Shown: positions 16,698 through 25,924, counted from the stretch's first letter. The stretch is DNA of 64,000 nucleotides from Candidatus Trichorickettsia mobilis (GCF_034366785.1 NZ_CP112932.1:620001-684000), one strand, 5' to 3'. Made by a program: numbers and translations. The notes: generated from the letters alone by a model not told the origin.

Positions 16698-17633
16698 ATG
16701 ACTATAACCTTCGCACCACTCCATGAATCACATTTTCCGCTGCTGCTAAAGTGGTTAGAGTCGCCTCATGTCAAAAAATGGTGGGATCAGGATGTGACCT
16801 ATACAATGGAGTTGGTGGAGAAAAAATTTGGCAAACATACCCACGGCATCGCTCTCTCAAAAAATTCAAACCAGAAAACATACGCTTACATAATCTGTTT
16901 AGACGAAGAAATGATAGGTTACATACAAGCTTATAATGCTCATGATTTCGCGCAAGAAAACTGCTTCGATTTGAGCGCTATTTCTGGCTCTGTATGCGGT
17001 GTAGATTTATTTATTGGAGAATCATCATTCTTACACAAAGGATTGGGAACGAGTATTTTAAATGAATTTGAAAATCAGATACTAACTCCACATTTTGATT
17101 GGTGCCTAATTGATCCAGCAAAAGACAATATGGTTGCGATTAAGGCTTTGACAAAAGCCGGGTTTAAAATATTTGAGCAATTTCAAACAAACTCAACCGC
17201 TTGGATGATTAAAGAATTATCATCTGTCTCATTTTCATATGATCCTGTCCCTAGTTTTGATGAAAAAATCTCATTCGCATTACGGCACCAATGTCAAGAT
17301 TTAACCGGCATCAAAACAGACTTTGAGCAAATTAGCATTTATTTAAACCATAAACAAATCAATGTTGCCGGAGCAATTTGTTATATTCACGGCAAAATAC
17401 TCTGGTGCGATTCAATTTATGTTGAAGAAGATTTTCAAGACAAAGGTTTTGGCAAGAAGCTTATAGCCAAATTATTTGACCTAAGCGTAACGAAAAATCT
17501 GCGTGAGGTTCAGCTAAATACTTATTTTCCAAAAGCACACATGTTTTTCAAAAAATGTGGATTTGAAGAAGTGGCTGTTATTCCAAATTGGAAATATGAC
17601 CTAACATGCTATTTGATGAGGAAAATGATATGA
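16698..17633 (+). CDS. Tandem GNAT: AAC(6')-like domain plus second acetyltransferase
   Basis: Residues 1-~180 resemble aminoglycoside 6'-N-acetyltransferases: LLLKWLESPHVKKWWDQDV, MIGYIQAYNAHDF, the GVDLFIGESSFLHKGLGTSI acetyl-CoA loop and MVAIKALTKAGFKIFEQ. Residues ~185-311 form a second GNAT domain (GAICYIHGKILWCDSIYVEE, then QDKGFGKKLIAKLF and AHMFFKKCGFEEV). Both pyrophosphate loops are present, so both could be active. The stop overlaps the next gene by ATGA. The aminoglycoside substrate is inferred by similarity only. Confidence 0.82.
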   Translation: MTITFAPLHESHFPLLLKWLESPHVKKWWDQDVTYTMELVEKKFGKHTHGIALSKNSNQKTYAYIICLDEEMIGYIQAYNAHDFAQENCFDLSAISGSVCGVDLFIGESSFLHKGLGTSILNEFENQILTPHFDWCLIDPAKDNMVAIKALTKAGFKIFEQFQTNSTAWMIKELSSVSFSYDPVPSFDEKISFALRHQCQDLTGIKTDFEQISIYLNHKQINVAGAICYIHGKILWCDSIYVEEDFQDKGFGKKLIAKLFDLSVTKNLREVQLNTYFPKAHMFFKKCGFEEVAVIPNWKYDLTCYLMRKMI

Positions 17634-19204
17634 GAAATGAACCACTAGCAACCATCCAAAAGCTTATTAAAGAACGCTATGTAGATGCCAAAGCAGTATT
17701 TTGGGCAGGATCAGTTGCGGCAAATCAGGGAACAAATGCATCTGATCTGGATCTTGTTATTGTTTATGAATCCATGCCAAATGCTTATCGAGAAGCTTTT
17801 GTTTATGATGGTTGGCCTATTGACGCATTTATTCACGATCTAGACACCTTGCGGTATTTTTTTGAAGAATCAAGAACTGGAAATGGTATCTCTGGCTTGA
17901 GCTATATGATCCTGAATGGACGTGAGGTAACCAACTCCAGCGCTTTTTCAGAAAATGTTAAAACACTTGCACAAGAAGTTTTAAATGCAGGGCCAGCCAC
18001 ATGGGATCAAGAACAAATTGACAAAGAACGGTTTTTAATTACCGATGTTTTGGATGATATTAAAAATCCAGTCGGGCGCGATGAGCAGATTGCATCCACT
18101 GGATGGTTGCTTGAAGCTCTTGGGCAATTTTATTTTAGAAGCCAAAATAAGTGGTGCGCGAGTGGTAAATCAATTATCCGTTATCTGAAAAGCGATAATC
18201 CCGATCTTGCCACAGAATTTACTAAATCGTTTGAAAGCCTTTTTCAAACAGGCAGCTTTGTGCTTTTAGATTTATTAGTAAAAAAAATCCTAGAACCCTA
18301 CGGTGGATTATTTTGGAATGGATTCAGGTCAGATGCATCCAAAAAGGCTAAAATTCTAAAAACAATTCTCTTAAAAGAATTAAAAAATAACTATCGAATA
18401 TATTTGGATGAATCAGATAATAAATGCGCCAGCAAAATTATTCTTAAAGGTTTAAAGGCATACAACAAATCAAAAATTGGATCTTATTCCAGAGAGAATT
18501 TTGTACTATTCGTTAAAAACCAGTATGAAGATATCATTGCTGGCATGAGAGGAGATATCCTTGGTGAACTGTGTGGCCTGCACCTTCTATGGGTTGACCA
18601 AGAGCATAGACTAAAAGGGATAGGAAAAAATATTATAAATGCACTTGAAGAATACGCATTATCTAAAAAGTGCAAAATAATTCAATTAGACACCACCGAA
18701 TTTCAGGCAAAGGATTTCTATAAAAAGTATGGATATCTGGAAATCGCTACCCTTGACAAAGGGTTTATGGGTTACAACCAATACATCATGAGAAAAACAT
18801 TATCTGACAGCAAGTCAGAAGCAAATACAAACAAAATCCTCGATGAACTTAAATCAAGAGAGCCAATTTTCCATCACCCTGAAAGGTTTGGAAAAACAAA
18901 AGAAGATATTTCCAAGCAAATGTGTGATGACTTTTGGACAGTTGGCGCATCAGGTAATGTCTATACCAAACAAGATGTCATAGAAACTCTGCTTGCGCGC
19001 TATAACGACCCGGATTATCAAGACATTTGGGAAGCAAAAGACTTTGAGCTCACAAAAATCGCACCGGATAATTATTTGACTTCCTACATTCTTATCCAAG
19101 ACAAAACAAGAGTAACAAGAAGGTCGACACTTTGGCGAGCCGTAAATGGTGATTGGAAGATCCTCTATCACCAAGGAACTGTAATTGATGGAGGTAGCGC
19201 ATGA
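17630..19204 (+). CDS. Nucleotidyltransferase-GNAT-DUF4440 triple fusion
   Basis: The 524-residue protein joins three folds. Residues 1-~240 are a nucleotidyltransferase of the aminoglycoside adenylyltransferase type: VFWAGSVAANQGTNASDLDLVIVYE carries the GS...D-x-D core, and a helical domain follows. Residues ~265-395 are a GNAT (LHLLWVDQEHRLKGIGKNII, then AKDFYKKYGYLEIATL). Residues ~405-524 resemble DUF4440/SnoaL-like cone domains (DDFWTVGASGNVYTKQDVI, STLWRAVNGDWKILYHQGT). Active-site residues of the first two domains are present. The ATG at 17630 overlaps the upstream stop by ATGA, and the gene overlaps the Nudix gene the same way. Confidence 0.8.
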   Translation: MRNEPLATIQKLIKERYVDAKAVFWAGSVAANQGTNASDLDLVIVYESMPNAYREAFVYDGWPIDAFIHDLDTLRYFFEESRTGNGISGLSYMILNGREVTNSSAFSENVKTLAQEVLNAGPATWDQEQIDKERFLITDVLDDIKNPVGRDEQIASTGWLLEALGQFYFRSQNKWCASGKSIIRYLKSDNPDLATEFTKSFESLFQTGSFVLLDLLVKKILEPYGGLFWNGFRSDASKKAKILKTILLKELKNNYRIYLDESDNKCASKIILKGLKAYNKSKIGSYSRENFVLFVKNQYEDIIAGMRGDILGELCGLHLLWVDQEHRLKGIGKNIINALEEYALSKKCKIIQLDTTEFQAKDFYKKYGYLEIATLDKGFMGYNQYIMRKTLSDSKSEANTNKILDELKSREPIFHHPERFGKTKEDISKQMCDDFWTVGASGNVYTKQDVIETLLARYNDPDYQDIWEAKDFELTKIAPDNYLTSYILIQDKTRVTRRSTLWRAVNGDWKILYHQGTVIDGGSA

Positions 19205-19665
19205 GCAAGAATAATATCCATGTTTTGAGTAGAGGCGTAATATAATAGATCATGGAGTCTATTTTACTTTGCAGAACGCTTGACCTTCCTATCAGTTTTT
19301 ATTTTCTTTCAGGTGGTCATGTTGAACATGGAGAATCAGCCCGCACATCACTTCTTCGTAAATTAATGGAAGAAACTGGCGCTGAATGCAAGATCAAGAG
19401 ATTTTTAGGATGTTTAGAATACAGCTTTGAGCTCAGGTCTAGCAGTATCTGTTACAACCACGAATACAATTTTATTTTTGATGTTGAATCAGAATCTTTG
19501 AAAATTGAAAAGCAAATACCACAGCTTGAAGCTCATATTGAATTAATTTGGGTGCCTTTGCATCAATTATCTGAAATTGATTTTAGAGCCGAGCCTTTGC
19601 GAGAGTTCGTGCCCGAGTGGTTAAAAACGCCAGTTTCAGATGTTTTTAGGAGCGTGATGATATGA
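19201..19665 (+). pseudogene. Nudix hydrolase, frameshifted with a mutated Nudix box
   Basis: The original ATG at 19201 overlaps the upstream stop and gives MSKNNIHVLSRGVI, then two stops. The fold continues in another frame from ~19252 (ILLCRTLDLPISFYFLSGGH). The Nudix box reads GGHVEHGESARTSLL then RKLMEETGA. The position normally occupied by the glutamate of the RE pair is lysine, a change expected to weaken metal binding. A restart at ATG 19252 would give 137 residues. The end overlaps the next kinase gene by ATGA. Frameshift plus active-site change point to a decaying gene. Confidence 0.7.
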
Positions 19666-20222
19666 CGCAAAATACAATAATCATTTATTTAACCGGCAAA
19701 CCAGGGGTTGGGAAGTACACGATTGCCAAGGAATTAGCAGTCAGAGATGGATTTATCGTTTGCGATAATCAGCTAATTAACAATCCTATTTTTGAGCTAT
19801 TGCAATACGATGGCTATACCAAAATACCTGATTTTGCTTGGGATACTATCGCTCACATAAGGGCAGAGGTTTTCGACTTCCTCTCTAAAAGCACCCAGAA
19901 TAGTTATGTGCTTACCAACTGTTTAGCAGATACTGAGGAAGATAAACAACTCTACGAGCAAGTACAAAAAATGGCTGAAGCACGAGGATCATTGTTTATT
20001 CCTGTACGACTTGAAATTAGCAAAGAAGAACATTTAAAACGCCTCACAAGGCAAGAAAGAAGAGAAAGGTGGAAGTCTATTGATCCAAGTGATGCGGAAG
20101 ATAATGGGCCACTTATCTCCATCTCCCACCCTAATTTGTTGTCGTTAAATGTCAGTAATTTAAGTCCTGAAAATGCAGTCGAAGCCATTATGAATCATAT
20201 AAAAAGACTATCCCAGAGGTAA
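19662..20222 (+). CDS. AAA/shikimate-kinase-like P-loop kinase
   Basis: The 186-residue product has Walker A LTGKPGVGKYTIAKEL at ~9-24 (tyrosine follows the P-loop lysine), a central NSYVLTNCLAD strand, a lid with KRLTRQERRERWKSIDPSD and a C-terminal EAIMNHIKRL helix. This is the kinase-like fold common in resistance islands; substrate unknown. It starts by ATGA overlap with the decayed Nudix gene and is intact. Next comes a chimeric methyltransferase remnant. Confidence 0.75.
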   Translation: MTQNTIIIYLTGKPGVGKYTIAKELAVRDGFIVCDNQLINNPIFELLQYDGYTKIPDFAWDTIAHIRAEVFDFLSKSTQNSYVLTNCLADTEEDKQLYEQVQKMAEARGSLFIPVRLEISKEEHLKRLTRQERRERWKSIDPSDAEDNGPLISISHPNLLSLNVSNLSPENAVEAIMNHIKRLSQR

Positions 20223-20224
20223 AT

Positions 20225-20557
20225 ATGAAAAGACTTACACACACAACTGCAAAAGCCTCTTATTACAACACAAGAGCGCAGCGATATGATGAATTTAATG
20301 AAAATAATTCGAAGGCAATCAATGCTCTTTTAGAGAAGATATTAAAAGAGCATCATGTTTCTACCGTTCTCGATCTGACTTGTAGGACAGGTTCTCAAGC
20401 CTTTTGGCTTAAAGAAAAAGGTTTTGAAGTTGTTGGCAGCGACATTAGCCGAAGCATGCTCAAAATTATCAAACAAAAAGCGAAACATTTTTATGAAAAG
20501 CTTGGTTTTGAGGCAAGCCACGAAGGCATGAAATTATATTTGGATAAAAAATTATGA
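20225..20557 (+). pseudogene. Chimera: methyltransferase N-terminus joined to GNAT C-terminus
   Basis: Residues 1-~83 are the start of a class I SAM methyltransferase with motif I VLDLTCRTGSQAFWL and the acidic VVGSDIS loop. At ~20480 the sequence switches in frame to KHFYEKLGFEASHEGMKLYL, a GNAT C-terminal signature (helix alpha4 and strand). Neither domain is complete, so an internal deletion has fused two adjacent genes. The frame still overlaps the next gene by ATGA, so coupling of downstream translation is kept. Confidence 0.7.
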
Positions 20558-22128
20558 AAATTAACTTTAAAAAGGTAACAAGCGCGCATTTGGACACTAT
20601 CTTTAGCTGGCTTACTGAACCTCATGTTATGGAATTTTGGGACAACACTCAGGCTCATAAAGATGATATTGTAAATTTTACAGAAGGCAGAAAAACACCA
20701 TCGTCTTATGCAGATGGCCAGTATGTTTATTGGATCGCCTCTCTTGAGCACGAACCTTTTGCAATGTTGATGACCATTCAAGAAACACATAAGGAAGATA
20801 TAGGCCCAGAGAAGCTCAAAAGGCTTTCCAAAACAGGCAATACCTATGGTCTTGATTACATGATAGGTAACCCTAAATTTTTTGGTAAAGGTTACGGTTC
20901 TCAAACCTTGCGTGACTTTATCGATTATTTCAGGGAATCTATTGACCCAAAAGCAGATACTTTTTTGATTGATCCGGATAGCGCCAACGCACGAGCAAAG
21001 CATGTTTATATGAAGGCGAGATTCAAACATGTGTGTGATTTCATCATGGAAGGCAATGTAAGTGGCGCAGGCAAACTACATCATCTGCTTCTCAAAAAAT
21101 TTGATCCAAAGGTTTCGATCATCAAAGCAACAATAGATGATCACCTTCGTATTCAAAACATGGCGCGTTTCTACGTTTATGATTTATCAAGAGATTGCGG
21201 CTCGATCTCATCTGATTGGGCTATTCCAGAAGATGGGCTTTATGAAAGCTTTGATTTTAAAAACTACTTCGAAGATCGATCCAGAAAAGCTTATTTGGTT
21301 AAAGTTTATGATGAGATAGCCGGCTTTGTTCTGCTTAATAAAGCAACTGAATCTCCTTCAAACAATTGGAACATGGGTGAGTTTTTTATTATCGCTAAAT
21401 TCCAAGGTCAAGGTATTGCGTATCAAATTGCAAAAGAAATCTGGAGTATGCATCCGGGTAAGTGGGAAGTTTCCGTTATCCCCAATAATAAGTCAGCGTT
21501 AAAGTTTTGGGAAAAAGCAATTAGTGAATTCACCAGCAAGATTTTTAATAAGAAAATCAAAGATGTGACTTATGATGAACATTGCCCCCGTCGAGTCATC
21601 TTTGAATTTGATACACAAAGTAAGATTCACAGCAATATAGTCCAGAATTTTACGATACGCTCAAGCCAACCTTCTGATATCTCTGCCATAGTCTCGCTCT
21701 CAAAAGCCAAGCGTTTATCCTACGAAAAAGCACAGCCGCAGTTTTGGCGGCATAAAGGAGAAGCAGGCGATAAGATCCAGGAAAAATGGTTTAAAGAACT
21801 GTTAGAAGATAAAAACTATGTCATGTTTACAGCGAAAAGCGAGACACAAGAAATCCTAGGATTTATCATTGGCAGGCTAATGCCTGCTCCGGAAGTGTAT
21901 AATCCTGGTGGGCTAACCTTAATGATCGATGATTTTTGTCTCGCTGATCAAGCTGAGTGGCATTCAATTGGATCTAAATTGGTTCAAGAAATTAAAGCAA
22001 TCGCAAAAACGAAAGGAACAGCGCAAGTCCTTGTTGTCTGCGGTGCACATGATGAGCCGAAGCGTCGTTTCCTTAGAAATATTGGATTAACCGTAGCTTC
22101 AGAATGGTATGTGGAGAGTATCATATGA
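20554..22128 (+). CDS. Triple GNAT acetyltransferase fusion
   Basis: The 524-residue protein contains three GNAT units. The first (~1-175) is AAC(6')-like: FSWLTEPHVMEFWDN, YGLDYMIGNPKFFGKGYGSQTLRDF. The second (~188-350) has YLVKVYDEIAGFVLLNK, FFIIAKFQGQGIAYQIAKEIW and NKSALKFWEKAI. The third (~365-524) has FTIRSSQPSDISAIVSLSKAK, EILGFIIGRLMPAPEVY, a weaker SIGSKLVQEIK loop and RRFLRNIGLTV. The first two keep Q/R-x-x-G-x-G/A loops. The gene is intact and overlaps its neighbours by ATGA on both sides. Roles of the separate domains are unknown. Confidence 0.8.
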   Translation: MKINFKKVTSAHLDTIFSWLTEPHVMEFWDNTQAHKDDIVNFTEGRKTPSSYADGQYVYWIASLEHEPFAMLMTIQETHKEDIGPEKLKRLSKTGNTYGLDYMIGNPKFFGKGYGSQTLRDFIDYFRESIDPKADTFLIDPDSANARAKHVYMKARFKHVCDFIMEGNVSGAGKLHHLLLKKFDPKVSIIKATIDDHLRIQNMARFYVYDLSRDCGSISSDWAIPEDGLYESFDFKNYFEDRSRKAYLVKVYDEIAGFVLLNKATESPSNNWNMGEFFIIAKFQGQGIAYQIAKEIWSMHPGKWEVSVIPNNKSALKFWEKAISEFTSKIFNKKIKDVTYDEHCPRRVIFEFDTQSKIHSNIVQNFTIRSSQPSDISAIVSLSKAKRLSYEKAQPQFWRHKGEAGDKIQEKWFKELLEDKNYVMFTAKSETQEILGFIIGRLMPAPEVYNPGGLTLMIDDFCLADQAEWHSIGSKLVQEIKAIAKTKGTAQVLVVCGAHDEPKRRFLRNIGLTVASEWYVESII

Positions 22129-23121
22129 ATCAAAAACATCTTAAGCACGTAAGCCAGTATTTTAATCTTGGGACACCGATTCAAACGCCCACAAGAATAC
22201 ACGGTGGCTTACTGCACATCATGTGGTGTCTTGATACAGATAAAGGTTCCTATGCGATCAAGCAGCTATCAAAAGATATTGATCTACAAGATGATCAAGT
22301 CATTAAAAATTATGAATTGAGCGAGCAAATTGCTTCAAGTTTTATAATGAAAAATGTCCCTGGCGTATGCGCTCTTTTACAATCAGATAAACATCTTTTG
22401 ATGATAGATGGATCTGGCTACCTTGTGTACCCTTGGGTTAACGCGAAAGCTTTAGATAAAGATGAAATTAACGAAGGTCAAGCATTAATCATTGCCAGTT
22501 TACTCGCAAAAATGCATTTAATAAATCTGCATCTTGAAAGCATCGGTGAACCTGAATTTGACATTCATGATAACAAACACATTACCAATTTAATCAAACA
22601 GTCAACTCAAATGCAGCTTCCATTTGCTGACATTTTAAATTCCAAGTTATCGATCCTTCTCGAAATTAATAAAAGTTATTTGGGTTCAATTGCAGTCCTT
22701 AAAAAACACACAGTGATTGGGCATGGTGACTTAGATCAAAAAAATGTTGTGGACGGACAAAAAGCAGCCTCTATTAATTGATTGGGAATCGGCGCGTAAA
22801 CTAAACCCCACATATGAAATTGTAAATGCTGCTTTAGATTGGTCGGGCGTTACAACCAATCTCAAGATCAATTTGTTCCATAAAATGCTTAAATCTTATT
22901 CGGAGTCCGGAGGGTTAATTGAAAAATGCATGGTTGAGGCGGCATTTTATGGGGTTATGGGAAATTGGATTAATTGGACGGTTTACAATATTAATCGGGC
23001 TATCAATCAAACAGACCTTGAGCAAAAAAATATTGAGATAGAACAAGTCATGCAAGTATTACCAACAATTTTGAGGGTAAAAACGTTGATGCCAGAATTA
23101 ATAAGTGAAATAATATCATGA
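22125..23121 (+). pseudogene. APH-family phosphotransferase broken in an A7 run
   Basis: The first frame encodes an aminoglycoside-phosphotransferase-like kinase up to the catalytic loop VIGHGDLDQKNV and then stops at 22779-22781. The second frame (22744-23121) continues the fold without loss: LLIDWESARKLNPTYEIVNAALDW (metal site) and a C-terminal helical lobe. The switch lies at the run caaaaaaatg near 22737-22747. A change in length of this A7 run would rejoin the two parts into one ~330-residue enzyme. Both ends keep ATGA overlaps. It may be dead or rescued by polymerase slippage. Confidence 0.75.
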
Positions 23122-23585
23122 TCAAAATCGACCTGCTGAAAAATTATCCAGATGCTATACCAACACTCGCTCATGTTTGGCATGAGGTTTTAGGTAAAAT
23201 TTGGTTTCCAGAGCTTACAATTGGGGAGATAGAGTCATTGACATATGATGAGCTCAATCATCCAGATGAAACAATTTCATTCGTTGCGCTGTGCTATGAG
23301 ATTCCAGTAGGATTTTGCACATTTAAACTTAAGGAGGAGTTTCGTCCCGATTTAGGTCCATGGCTTTCAGATGTAGTCGTTGATCCAAAATATCAAAACC
23401 AAGGTATTGGTAAGATGCTGATTGATGCGACGCTCTTAAAAGCAAAAGAGCTTGGATTTGAAAAATTGTACTTATTTGCTTTCGATCCCACCATACCAGA
23501 GTATTACGAACGCCTTGGTTGCAAGAAAATAGGCATGGATGAATTTAAATCTCATCCCGTCACCGTTATGGAGGTGACGTTATGA
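23118..23585 (+). CDS. GNAT family N-acetyltransferase
   Basis: The 155-residue GNAT shows FVALCYEIPVGFCTFKL, SDVVVDPKYQNQGIGKMLI (complete acetyl-CoA loop QNQGIG) and EYYERLGCKKIG at the C-terminal helix. Length and order are normal. ATGA overlaps join it to the kinase gene before and the phosphotransferase after. Substrate unknown; context suggests a small amine such as an antibiotic or metabolite. Confidence 0.83.
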   Translation: MIKIDLLKNYPDAIPTLAHVWHEVLGKIWFPELTIGEIESLTYDELNHPDETISFVALCYEIPVGFCTFKLKEEFRPDLGPWLSDVVVDPKYQNQGIGKMLIDATLLKAKELGFEKLYLFAFDPTIPEYYERLGCKKIGMDEFKSHPVTVMEVTL

Positions 23586-24469
23586 ACGAGAAATCAATTA
23601 CTTTAAACCCTGATCTTGCGCGCAAACTCATAGCTGAGCAATTTCCTGAATATTCGAATCTACTAATCACAGATGTTGAAAAACAAGGACATGACAACCG
23701 TACGTATAGGATCGGCGACCATATGCTTATTCGTATGCCAACAACTGCAGACTACGCTTTAAAAGTTCCAAAAGAACAAGAACTACTGCCGCAATTAGCA
23801 AAACGTTTAAGCATTAGCATTCCGGCTCCGATTAAAATGGGCAAACCTTCAGCAGGTTATCCATATCCATTTTCTATATACAAATGGTTGCCTGGAAAAA
23901 GTATCAATCTGCTGACGTTAACCGGTCAAGAAAAGGAACAACTTGCTTTCGATCTCGCCAATTTTTTAAAAGAGCTACAAGCTATTACCGATATTGAAGG
24001 CCCTGAGCCAGGTCAACATAACTGGTGGCGAGGCGACCATGTCAGTGTTTACGATAAAGGTGCCAGGGAGCAGGTAGCAGAGCTGGCTGAAATTATAGAG
24101 GTGGGGCAAGCTCTTGCTTTATGGGATAAGGCCTGTGCGACGAAATGGAACAAACCACCAATCTGGATTCATGGTGATTTTGCGATTGGCAATTTATTGA
24201 TTGATGGCAGCAAACTATCAGCAGTCATTGATTTTGGCGGCTCTGCAGTTGGTGACCCTGCCTGCGATCTTGTGATTGCTTGGACCTATTTGTCTGGCAA
24301 AGCACGTGAGATTTTTATTTCCGAAATGAATATGAACAAAGATACCTTGCTTCGTGCACGTGCCTGGGCACTTTGGAAAGCAACATTTGAGCTATGCCAG
24401 ATAGTAGATAAAAACAGCGCTGAAGCTTTGTTCCAAAAAAGAATTATTTATGAGGTTATGAATGGATAA
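23582..24469 (+). CDS. Aminoglycoside phosphotransferase family protein
   Basis: The 295-residue kinase has a typical APH layout: KQGHDNRTYRIGDHMLIRMP in the N-lobe, YPFSIYKWLPGKSIN as hinge, the catalytic loop IWIHGDFAIGNLLIDG (HGD...N) at ~197-212, and the metal site AVIDFGGSAVGDPACDLVIAW. All catalytic residues are present and the length is normal. It is translationally coupled on both sides. Relatives include antibiotic kinases and uncharacterised proteins; the substrate cannot be read from sequence. Confidence 0.86.
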   Translation: MNEKSITLNPDLARKLIAEQFPEYSNLLITDVEKQGHDNRTYRIGDHMLIRMPTTADYALKVPKEQELLPQLAKRLSISIPAPIKMGKPSAGYPYPFSIYKWLPGKSINLLTLTGQEKEQLAFDLANFLKELQAITDIEGPEPGQHNWWRGDHVSVYDKGAREQVAELAEIIEVGQALALWDKACATKWNKPPIWIHGDFAIGNLLIDGSKLSAVIDFGGSAVGDPACDLVIAWTYLSGKAREIFISEMNMNKDTLLRARAWALWKATFELCQIVDKNSAEALFQKRIIYEVMNG

Positions 24470-25214
24470 AATTTTAGACACCTATCTCAGTCTTTGTACA
24501 GAAGTTTACGATTTAAGCAAGCCAAATCCACCAGAAGATGCATATACTTTTTATCGTGATTACGTAATGAAAGCGCATGGCCCTATCTTAGAGCCAATGT
24601 GCGGTACAGGTCGGTTTTTACTCCCATTAATTGAAGAAGGCTTCAATGTGCATGGTTTTGACGCCAGCGATCATATGCTCAAGGCTTTATATGCTAAAGC
24701 TGAGGCTAAAAATCTAAAACCTACGGCATGGAAAGGTTTTGTTGAAGATTTAAAACGTCCAGAAAAATACAATTTGATTTTTATTCCCAGTGGCTCCTTT
24801 TGTTTAATAATCGACCCTGTGCAGGTAGAGAAGTCACTTAAAGCCATTTATGACCATTTAAACGACGGTGATATTTTCTTATTTGAGGCAAAGACTATGC
24901 AAGCCGTTCCTCAAGCAGATATATGGCGTGACTCGTTATGGCCTAAAACAAATGGCCAAAAAATTATTCTAAGCCAGCTTGCCACACTCCAAGATGATAT
25001 CTGTACCAGCCTTTGCAAATATGAACTATTGGAAGCGGGCAATATTATCCATACAGAAATTGAAGAACTTAGAGTGAAGATTTATCGGCAGGATCAGCTG
25101 ATGGAAATGTTAAAATCTGCAGGCTTTAAACACATAAGAATAATCAAAGCCTTTGATCAATCTTCTGCGCCAACTGAGCAAGATGAGTCTATTATTTATG
25201 AATGCAGAAAATAA
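24462..25214 (+). CDS. Class I SAM-dependent methyltransferase
   Basis: The 250-residue protein has motif I ILEPMCGTGRFLLPLIEEG, motif II GFDASDHML and the post-I and motif IV region YNLIFIPSGSFCL, then a beta-sandwich-type C-terminus. It is full length. It overlaps the preceding kinase by 8 bp and the following GNAT by ~17 bp. Many such enzymes modify antibiotics or small molecules; no closer assignment is possible. Confidence 0.82.
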   Translation: MDKILDTYLSLCTEVYDLSKPNPPEDAYTFYRDYVMKAHGPILEPMCGTGRFLLPLIEEGFNVHGFDASDHMLKALYAKAEAKNLKPTAWKGFVEDLKRPEKYNLIFIPSGSFCLIIDPVQVEKSLKAIYDHLNDGDIFLFEAKTMQAVPQADIWRDSLWPKTNGQKIILSQLATLQDDICTSLCKYELLEAGNIIHTEIEELRVKIYRQDQLMEMLKSAGFKHIRIIKAFDQSSAPTEQDESIIYECRK

Positions 25215-25623
25215 AATTACCATAAAACATATAAGGATTGATAACTTTGAGCTACCTTCGGTCATTACCAGCGCAATTGGTAATCCTTCGCAAACGAAAG
25301 TTCTAGAAGTGATCAAAAGCTATGAAGCTATAGACCATGAAATCATTGGCGCTTTCATGGATGATATCCTTATTGGGGCTTTAGGCATTTGTAAAGAAAA
25401 TGAGGTCATTACCATTCGCCATATTGCCTTGCTCCAAGATTTCCAAAGACGAGGTATTGGAACTTTGCTTTTGGACTTCCTCAAGAAATGTTATGAGCGC
25501 TATAGGATTATTGCCGAGACTGATGGGGAGTCAGTAGATTTTTATTCTAAGTCAGGCTTTACCTGCCATAAGTTTAAAGGGCGATATGGGAATTTAAGAT
25601 ACAAATGTGAGTTTAGCATATGA
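25198..25623 (+). CDS. GNAT family N-acetyltransferase
   Basis: From the ATG at 25198 (MNAENKITIKHIR) the protein has 141 residues. GAFMDDILIGALGICKE, IRHIALLQDFQRRGIGTLLLD (intact RRGIG loop) and SVDFYSKSGFTCHKF show the full GNAT fold. An ATG at 25183 inside the methyltransferase gene is an alternative start. It is the last gene of the tightly overlapped block; the next gene has its own ribosome site. Confidence 0.82.
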   Translation: MNAENKITIKHIRIDNFELPSVITSAIGNPSQTKVLEVIKSYEAIDHEIIGAFMDDILIGALGICKENEVITIRHIALLQDFQRRGIGTLLLDFLKKCYERYRIIAETDGESVDFYSKSGFTCHKFKGRYGNLRYKCEFSI

Positions 25624-25657
25624 GTTTTAACGAATAATTTTTATAGGAGATACTGTA

Positions 25658-25924
25658 ATGACTACTAATGCAATAAAACCAAATGATATTTTATCTGATA
25701 GTGAAAATTTTGTAGAACTAAATGGCTTGACTGTTCGTAAAGGATCAATAGCTGCTTTTCTAAAAAATATTGATCTTTTTGAAGATTCAAATTCAAATGA
25801 AGTCCAGAAATCTGCTGCTCTTGAGATGATAAAAGAATTAGCCCCAGCAATCATAGCAGCTGGCCTTCATAGGCATGCAACCTTTAAGAACAAAATTATC
25901 GAAGATATTTTATGCAATCTATGA
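25658..25924 (+). CDS. Hypothetical 88-residue protein
   Basis: No family is recognised. The product (MTTNAIKPNDILSDSENF...) is mixed alpha/beta, without membrane segments or cysteines, and has a helical C-terminal half (AALEMIKELAPAIIAAGLH). A clear ribosome site ATAGGAGA lies before the ATG, in contrast to the overlapping genes upstream. Its stop overlaps the TspO start (ATGA at 25921-25924), so it is expressed with that gene. It seems complete. Confidence 0.6.
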   Translation: MTTNAIKPNDILSDSENFVELNGLTVRKGSIAAFLKNIDLFEDSNSNEVQKSAALEMIKELAPAIIAAGLHRHATFKNKIIEDILCNL

